From Pseudopyrenochaeta lycopersici (Eukaryota; Ascomycota; Dothideomycetes; Pleosporales; Pseudopyrenochaetaceae): a stretch of 64,000 nt of DNA. Both the position numbers and the translations under genes were made by a program. Under the pieces are notes generated by a model. That model saw only the letters and a list, made by a program, of their open reading frames with translations, made no database searches and was not told the origin of the DNA. Location of the stretch: contig NHZP01000007.1 in NCBI GenBank assembly GCA_003313425.1, positions 1,612,001 through 1,676,000 of the forward strand. Reading direction: 5' to 3'. Shown here piece after piece: positions 56,650-64,000 of this stretch. Position 1 is the first letter of the stretch. Every line of letters starts with the position of its first letter.

Positions 56650-57974
56650 GGACTTTGACGAATATGGACGGCTGGTGGTTGTCATCCTGATACAGATTCT
56701 AGATAAGTATGGCTGGATAGATAATTTAATGTCTCGTTCTTGCTCAGGGACCTTGCATCAATTATATCGTAGCTATTGCGGTTCGCACAAGTGGAGGTAA
56801 TACGGACAAACCGTATTAAGGCCCTGAGATGTTATGTTAAATGTTCGATTTGCTCCATAAATCATCGTATATTGCTTCCTGAACCTAATATCGTGAAGTA
56901 AATTTTACCCGGACTATCAGAATGCACACCGCAAGCTAAATACACAGTCAGCTCTCTTCTAATTTTAATCTTCATGATTTATTCTAGGAATGGTTGGCGA
57001 TCAACGCTTAATGAAGTATTCTGCGATAGCTCAGGTGCTCACATCGAATTCCCAGGACCTAGTGTCTTCTCAAATCTTTCACCAAGCAACGAAAAATGAT
57101 CCATCTGTCCGAATTTCCTGTTAGTGGAATAGACATGCAGTACATTTTATGAGACTTTCAATATCTATGGGACTTGAATGTAGATTTGAGGAGAAACGCT
57201 GCGCACAGTGGTCTTGTTTTGTAGCATTCCTTCGACGTCTCCTCAGAGCCTTCTAGCAAGCGTAGCTGTTAATTGTTATTAGTATTTTCAGCAAGAAATG
57301 TGGTAAATCTACGAGTCCTTCTTGGGCGTATCTGCAAAAAGCTAATGACGTTCAATTCAAATGTTATGCTGGCACGGAAATACAATGGCATCCGTTATGC
57401 GAACTGTACCCAGATCCCATCTAAGGCATTTCTGGTCCAGCGCATGGGTGCCACAAAATCACAGTGTTTGGACTGCGAGATTTGTTGTCTTTGACATTGA
57501 TGAAACCGAAGATCCCCACGGGTATCCTTATCCGCCCTTTTAATACTAGGTTCCATGCCTCTCTTCCACGATCACAGGTTAACTATTTTTATTAGGTGAT
57601 ACCCCGCATTCTGGATCAGCCACTTTCCGACTATTTCAAGTCCGAACAACCGCGCAGCAATTAGTATGGCATAGTCTGCGATGTCAGGAATTCCGCCCAC
57701 GATCTCGAATTCGCCATATGCTTCTCTGTCATTGATAGTCGATTCTTCAGCTGCTGACTAGCCCAGGCCTTTTATCTATAAGATTCCTTAAGGTTAAATA
57801 GGACCCGAATATTGAATCATTTGAGCTTACACTAGGTATCAATCATCGGTCCGGAGTACCCTCTCACCTCCATAGGTCTCTCGTTGAGCCTTCTATGAGA
57901 AACCTCTTTTCGCCCGATTCCAGTGTAGAACCATCCCACCATTAACCAGTTCGTAAAGTATAACAGTTTTCAAT
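56650..57974. other. Intergenic, no supported gene
   Basis: This 1.3 kb AT-leaning region separates the oxidase and MFS genes. Two overlapping frames near 57,273-57,543 do not resemble proteins. The promoter of the MFS gene must lie in its right part. Confidence 0.5.
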
Positions 57975-59865
57975 ATGACAAAGACGGCTACCGAATGTCC
58001 CGAAAAGGTTACAGCGAGAACCGACAACGCTCTCGAACACTCCCATACACATGAAATGTACGGGTTCGAGATTGACTACAAAGCACTTCCGAAAGGCTAT
58101 TATACTAGCCGCTTCTTTATGGGCACCTACCTTGCGTCGGGCCTCGCTATCATGTGTGGTACTGCGGCATTCGGATTCGCTGCCCCACTTTTAGGCGTCA
58201 TCAATGCGGACATCGGTCCTGATGCCAGATACACTTGGATTTCGTTAGTGTACAATACCGTTCTTGCTGTTTTTCTTTCGCCTGTTGGGCGACTTAGCGA
58301 TATATTTGGTCGCCGATACTTTTTTGTTGGCGGTGCCGTTGTGGCAATTACTGGATGTGTTGTTTGCGCTACAGCTCAGAATATCCCTACTCTAGTAAGC
58401 TATCCTAAACTATTTACTCCGGACTATAAGACTAACCCACCACATATTGGTGGTAACGTGCTTCTAGCCGCTGCCACAGCTACGCAACTCAGCTTCCACT
58501 TCGTTATCGGCGAGCTCGTTCCCATGAAACACCGCTACTTCGCCATCGGCATGCTCTACGCATTCACATACGGTAGCTCTGGAATGGGCCCTGCCATCTC
58601 TGCAAGCTTCGTGGCCAATCATCCAAATGTAGGGTGGCGTGGTGTCTATTGGTTGTTGCTCGCTATGAATGTGGCAGCCTTCGTCTGCTGGACTGCCTTC
58701 TATTTTCCGCCGACGTTTGAGGATAAACATAAGCACGACGAAAACCGTAGCAAAATCTACTGGCTAAAACACTTTGACTGGATTGGCACATTTCTATTTG
58801 CGTCAGGTTTTGTTATCTTCTTGATGGGGCTTAGCTGGGGCGGCTCAAGTACGTGATTGTAATCCTCACTAACGTGTTGGTGGCTGACACTCATTAGTGT
58901 ACCCATGGAATTCGGCTGCCGTCATCAGCGCGATCATCGTCGGCTTTGCGGTACTTGCCTTCTTTGTTCTCTGGGAGATCTATGCACCTATCAAAGAGCC
59001 CTTGATTCCTATGCATCTTTTTCTGAATGGACGCTGGGTCGCTGCAGTGGTTCTACTTGGGTTGGGAGCCGGCGTGTATTATGCCTTCAGCATTGTCTGG
59101 CCTGCACAAGCCTCAATACTCTATGGCAACGGCGATATCATGCGTGTTGGGTACATGAGCACTATCGTTGGCATTGGCATCATCACTGGACAGGTTATCG
59201 CTGGTATGTTTGCTGAACGCATTGGAAAGACAAGATACCAATGCATGGCCGCTTTCTCTATCGGCGGGTTGCTTCTCGGCTGCGCGGCGGTCGCGAATCC
59301 CGATAACGAGTCGACAGTCATGGCACTGATCATTCTTGGTTGTATGTTTATCGGCTGGAACGAATCGATCTGCCTCGCCAACTCAACTATCCTCGTCAGA
59401 GACCAGAGTGAGATTGGCATTGCAGGCGGCACGGCAGGGTCTGTACGGGCAGCGATCTGTGCAGTCCTCGTTGCGATATTTGCGAGCATCATGACGAATC
59501 GGCTGGAAGAGACGATCCCAACTCAGGTTCCTTCGGCCCTCATTGACGCTGGCCTTCCCGCTTCTAGTGTTCCCGCATATCTCCGAGCATTACAGCTCGG
59601 TATCGATGCTCTCGTTGCTGTGCCTGGGATCACGCAGCAGATTATGACGGTAGGATTTCGAGCTTACCAAGAAGCCAGCGCCGATGCATTTCGTACTGTT
59701 TATTTGGCTACAATAGCTCTTACTGGAATTTCAATCATCTTGACTTGGTGGGCGCCAAACACCGATGACCTAATGACACAAAAGGTCGCAGCAACACTAA
59801 ATCATGAAGGTCAGCGCGCCGGTATGCAGGAAAAGATTATTAAAGAGAGTAGCTCTCCCGCATGA
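57975..59865 (+). CDS. MFS efflux transporter, TRI12-like (DHA2-type)
   Basis: Two exons, 57975-58848 and 58898-59865, with a 49 bp intron, give 613 residues. A ~45-residue cytosolic N-terminus is followed by a typical 14-helix layout. Motif A is present as GRLSDIFGRRYF (about residues 110-121). The blocks QLSFHFVIGELVPMKHRYF and GMGPAISASF, then HFDWIGTFLFASGFVIFLMGLSWGG and the C-terminal GGTAGSVRAAICAVLVAIF, match the fungal TRI12/siderophore-related family. Such pumps export toxins or other secondary metabolites, or carry siderophores. A 36 bp in-frame stretch (58396-58431, GTAAGC...AAG) could be either coding or a mini-intron. The gene borders the RIP-degraded block, which starts within 100 bp of its stop. 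Confidence 0.9.
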
Positions 59866-60463
59866 TTAATCGTTCTTAACAGAGTAGAGGGCGTGGCTTT
59901 AACGTCTTTACTCACTGTTATTAAAGGTCTAATTAAGTAGTTATAATATACAATAACTAGTATTAGCTAGTTAGGTCTTAGGAATATTCTATAGGCAATA
60001 TAATAGTTTAAAGGTAAAAGTAAAACTAAATCATATGTTTAATTCCCTAAATGAAGTATAATATACTATAAGAGATACCATAAAAAGTCTATACATATAA
60101 TATACGGTTATACCTATTATAAATAAAGTAAGTAGTTATATACTATATAGTATAGCTAAAGTATAATAAGTAACTAGTACTTTTAGTTAGCTATAAGCTT
60201 CTAGAGCACTTTCTTTAATACTAAGATTTTTTAATTTAATAATATCTTCTTTTTTTAATAAAAATTACATTTAATTATACAACATACTACTATATTTATT
60301 TAAAACTAGCTCTACATTACTCTTTAAGTAATATATAATAAAATCTTATTTAAGTAATAAATTATTTATACTAAAACTGTCCGGACAAAATGAATCGCTT
60401 ATTCTTGTACCTATTCAGCTTAACTCTTAGGGGCTCTTAGGGGCTCCTAGGCAGTCTATATAG

Positions 60464-60493
60464 AGGCTTCTCTCTCGTGCGAGAGAGAGGCTA
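60464..60493. repeat. Short inverted repeat (hairpin) with CTCTCTCG/CGAGAGAG arms
   Basis: GGCTTCTCTCTCG is followed, after two bases, by CGAGAGAGAGGC, giving a nearly perfect stem of about 12 bp. It sits in a GC-richer island of the RIP block. Confidence 0.6.
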
Positions 60494-60578
60494 GGTAAAG
60501 GAATACATCTATCTTTTACCTTACCTACAGGAGTATGCGTGTACAGCCCTCTCCCCCCCTACCTATTACTACTAGATG

Positions 60579-60649
60579 TGTAACGAAGTATTGTGAATCT
60601 GAATCTTGGTGTTGCAGTATTATTGCGCTAGGTCTTTTCGAGTGCTAGC
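60579..60649 (+). repeat. Direct repeat copy A (71 bp)
   Basis: Starts TGTAACGAAGTATTGTGAAT and ends GTGCTAGC. It is repeated at 60949-61019 with differences that are nearly all transitions. It may be an LTR fragment. Confidence 0.65.
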
Positions 60650-60948
60650 GCGCAATGCAAAGGACCTGCTGAAAACCTGCGCCAACTGCGTGGAGCGGGG
60701 ACGACAAGTATTATTCTCTCCCATACCTGAGTGACAGCAATACAGAACCATCCCTTCACTATTATGTGTGGTGTGAAGCAAGTACTATTACCTGAAACTA
60801 TACGTTACAAGATACGTAGCTATCTAGAGGGGTAGAGCTAATCAACAAAAAGTATTGTTAAATTCTCTAGTAATAACTAATAAGTGTTTTAGAAGGAATA
60901 TTACATACTATATTATACTAAACTTAAATTTAAAGTATTAACTAAAAA

Positions 60949-61019
60949 TATAACGAAGTATTATAAATCTGAATCTTAGCGTTGCAGTATTACTGCGCTA
61001 GGCCTTTCTAAGGGCTAGC
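60949..61019 (+). repeat. Direct repeat copy B (71 bp), more RIP-mutated
   Basis: Matches copy A at 60579-60649 but with TGTAAC changed to TATAAC and GTGAAT to ATAAAT, i.e. G-to-A changes. It ends exactly where the TGTTACGA sequence of the next element begins. Confidence 0.65.
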
Positions 61020-63504
61020 TGTTACGAACAGGAAGTGGGAAGGCGGCGGTTATGAGGATGAGGGAGGAGGCACGGACGACCAACAAGGAGACCGAGCCTC
61101 TGAACCAACCGATGACGCCAAGGTCACGTGATCCCAGGAAACCCACGCCAAGACAGACTATGTCCTATAGGACGGAGATAAACCCAGAAATCCTAGAGAG
61201 GGCCTTATAGAAATCCTATAAGATAATTATATATATAGACTCGTATAATATAGCTCTATAGTATATTATAATTAACTTAAGATAATCTATAAGTATACTA
61301 CTATTTAATACTTCTACCTTTAACCTACCTAGTACTATATATCTATAGAATACTCTAAAGATACTAACTAGTTAATACTAGTTACTTTATATTATAACTA
61401 CTTAATTAGATCTTTAATATTTTAATTACTCTTAAGATAAGTAGCCCTAGTAAATATATAGCTACCTCTAACTCTTTAATAGTATCTACTAAGAGTTATC
61501 TAATTAGTAAGCCTACTATATTTAGTAGTAACTACTAATACTTTAAAGAATAGTTACTCTAACTTAACCTCTACTTCTACCTCTATAAAGATATTAATAA
61601 AAGTAATAAAGTACTTATTATAATAACTTACCTTATAGGTAAGATACTAAAATAAGTTATACTATAATTAGAATAGTATATAGACTAAGGAATTATTAAT
61701 ATAGAAAATATAGAAATATTTAAAGATTAGGATAAGTTTAAAAAATATATCTAATAAATCTTTAGAATATAGACTAAGAAGATTATAGTAGAATAATATA
61801 TATAAGAACTAAAGTAATATACCTTAATTACTAACTACGCTAATAGGTTTAAATAATACTCTATAATTATTAGATAAGATAATAAAGCTCTTAAAAGGAT
61901 ATTCTAATAAAGCCTAAAACTATAGGTTAAGGAAGAACTTATAAGAATAGGATATGTTATTATAAACTTTAATAACTTAATTAATAACTATATAAGGATT
62001 AATAATAACTTATATAAACTAAACTAAGAACTATAAAGCTATAGAAAAGGAAGAATAAACTATATAGGTAAATAAAAAGGCTATATTTATTACTATAGAA
62101 ATACTTATACTACTAGTTACTATACTTCTAATAAACTAGAACTAATATATCTAGATAATATTAATAAGAAGTAAAAAAATAAGAAGTAAAGAAATAAGAA
62201 GGTAGGAAATTAGAAGATAGATATAGAGAAGATAAAAGGGAATTACTATAATTATAAGAAGAAAGGATACTTTATAAAAAATTATAAGTAAAAGAATAAA
62301 GTTACCTAACTTAAAGTTAATATAATTAAAAACTTTAATAACACCTAATTTAAAGACTAGGAGGTAGTTACTACACCTAACTATAGTACTAGACCCTTAT
62401 TACTACTATAGTAAGATAATAACTAGATTATAAAAACCTATAGATAGGTTCCTCTAAATACTTAAGAAATTAACTAGAATAATAAGACTCTAGTAGAACT
62501 ATATCTAGGGACCCTAGTTAACTAGGACTAACTACTATCTATAGAAAGTATTAAGGAAGTATAAGTACTAAATAATAAAATATAGAAAATATAAGGCATA
62601 TTAGTACTATAGAAAATATATAGTAGAAAATATATATATATACAATGCTAGGACTAGAAAATAAAGTGTAAACCTTTAAACTAGAATAATATATATTAGG
62701 AATATATAATAAAGAATATTAAGTATATTAGATTCTCTATAAAATAAGCTAAGTAGTAAATTAAATAAAAAGCTACAGCCTAAGTAGAGAAAAGATAAAG
62801 ACTCTTCTAATATAACTATAACTAGAGAAACCTAAAATATAGATTACTATTATACCTCTACTATATATATAACTACTATAACTACTACTACGCTATTAAG
62901 CTATAAGAAGGACACTTCCTAACTCTAAAGGAAGCGTGTAAATAGTAATAGTATAACTACTAATAGGATAATTATATTAACTACTTATAGAATAAATAAA
63001 TAATAAATTATTTCTTAGAATATAATAATAAGTATACTATAAATTAAAATATTATTATAAATAAATAATATACTAATAAATTATAGTAGACTTATATAAA
63101 TCTAAGATATAAGCGCTATAAACTAGAAAAAGAAGTAAATAGCTTTAAGGAAAATTCTTTTTTAGATAAAAACTAAATACTAAACCTTCTTATAGTAAGA
63201 AGGCTAGAACTAGATAAAGGATTTATCTATAACTAGATAGCACCTAGAAGTAATACTAGGCTATCTAATAAAAGGAAGAGAGTCTCTTCTAACTTAGAAT
63301 AAAACTCTAAGGAAAGGAGCTAAAGGCACTAATAGATTCTAGGTTATAAGTAAACTATATTTCTAAGACAGCTATATTAAAAGTAGGGCTATAACCTATC
63401 TTAAAGAAAAACCCCTCCTAGGTAATAGTAGTAAATAGAAAATTAGGAGAGATAGTAACTTATAAGGTTACTACTAGCCTTAGCTTAGCTTCTAAGATAT
63501 ACTA
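61020..63504 (+). mobile_element. RIP-mutated Ty3/gypsy LTR retrotransposon relic (gag and protease parts)
   Basis: A GC-richer segment starting TGTTACGAACAGG (61020-~61220) is a candidate 5' LTR. Reading through stops on the plus strand, 61,725-62,310 shows Gag remnants such as TNYANRFK, NKALKRIF and VKEELIR, which recall fungal gypsy Gag. At 62244-62285 lies a zinc knuckle with exact C-x2-C-x4-H-x4-C spacing in which all four ligands are now Tyr. A protease-like ALIDSR (from ALIDSG) is at 63326-63343, followed by VNYISKTAILK. Reverse transcriptase and integrase are not visible before the next element at about 63,505. It is inactive. Confidence 0.78.
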
Positions 63505-63506
63505 GT

Positions 63507-63720
63507 GTTACGATCCAAGGAACGAGGGGACGCACAGCTTAAAAAGGACTTACTCGTGGTCCGGAGTTATAATAAATGCGCTAGCCTAGTAGGAACTAGT
63601 GTCCTAGGAAGCTTGGCATCAGCCCCTATAGGATTCTCTGGGACACCGCGTGTATCCTACAGAACCTATAAGGTCCCAGGAAACCTATAATAAGATCTGT
63701 GGGATCCTATAGGACAACCT
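63507..63720 (+). mobile_element. Second TGTTACGA-type LTR-like segment
   Basis: This GC-richer island begins TGTTACGATCC, sharing its first eight bases with the candidate LTR at 61020. Both also share TCCTATAGGAC-like blocks and a following GTATATAGA. It may be the 3' LTR of the relic after internal loss, or the 5' LTR of another element. No coding content is supported. Confidence 0.45.
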
Positions 63721-64000
63721 GTATATAGATTATAGTAATAAACCCTTATAGCTTATTATGTTTAACTTAATATTATACTCTACAGTATAGTAATAGTAAT
63801 ACTAATTATTCTTAAACCCTTAGTACTCTTTACAGAAGCGCCCTCTTACTATCTTAGTATTAAACCCCCTTCTATCTAGTCCCTTACTCTATCCTAGAGA
63901 ACTAACCTTATAATCTTATTAGTTATCCTTATTAATAGCTTTTAAGATTCTTTACACTTTAAATACCTTTAAGATAAGTAACACTAAGATAGATAATATA

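Larger units (their letters stand above)
59930..64000. repeat. AT-rich, RIP-degraded repeat block
   Basis: Base composition falls abruptly to roughly 20-25% GC just after the MFS stop and stays low to the window edge, apart from GC-richer islands near 60,380-60,830, 61,020-61,200 and 63,505-63,715. Stops are dense in all frames, TA dinucleotides dominate, and retrotransposon coding traces carry only C-to-T or G-to-A changes. This is the signature of repeat-induced point mutation in a transposon nest. Confidence 0.85.

Noticed and set aside
63505..63690. 61-codon plus-strand frame near the right end
   Set aside because: It lies inside the LTR-like GC-richer island and begins at a non-ATG codon in context; no domain is recognisable.
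1..64000. tRNA genes, rRNA and CRISPR arrays
   Set aside because: I looked for B-box-like GGTTCGANNCC contexts and regular spaced repeats and found none that fold convincingly; a covariance-model scan could still find a tRNA I missed.

Overview
The window looks like nuclear DNA of a filamentous ascomycete (Pezizomycotina, most likely Dothideomycetes; class is an inference). Introns are short (46-71 bp in most genes; one of 150 bp), with GT...AG ends and CTAAC/CTGAT-like branch sites. Gene content is fungal (Zn2Cys6 regulator, MFS pump, BBE-like oxidase, Kex2-processed repeat protein). The right end is an extremely AT-rich block whose retrotransposon relic carries the C-to-T/G-to-A signature of repeat-induced point mutation (RIP).

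Layout. 1-24.7 kb is mostly housekeeping and sparsely filled: a large WD40 protein (cut by the left edge), a small conserved-looking basic protein, a LEU5-type mitochondrial carrier, a METTL4-type MT-A70 methyltransferase, a TMF/Sgm1-type golgin, a Nit1-type amidase, an F-box-like protein, the proteasome chaperone Nas6 and a secreted sialidase-fold protein. Two stretches of 3.3 and 4.6 kb there carry no gene I can support.

25.2-38.5 kb is a six-gene catabolic cluster for isovaleryl-CoA (the leucine carbon skeleton or a similar branched acid): MCC beta subunit, acyl-CoA synthetase, a fused HMG-CoA lyase/enoyl-CoA hydratase, MCC alpha subunit, an isovaleryl-CoA-dehydrogenase-type enzyme and a Zn2Cys6 regulator. 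Together the enzymes would take a free branched acid to acetoacetate plus acetyl-CoA. Four of the five enzymes end in PTS1-type tripeptides (ARI, ARL, AKL, SHL) and none shows an obvious mitochondrial presequence, so the set looks peroxisomal rather than mitochondrial.

39-51.8 kb holds a PNPOx-family membrane protein, a mitochondrial PPR-like protein, a nine-repeat Kex2-processed secreted precursor whose units end in W-G-K-R, a DUF866/CZIB zinc protein, SmF, and the RNA polymerase assembly factor Rtp1. 54.9-59.9 kb has a BBE-like FAD oxidase (possibly broken in the middle) next to a TRI12-like MFS pump, directly abutting the RIP-degraded repeat block (59.9-64 kb).
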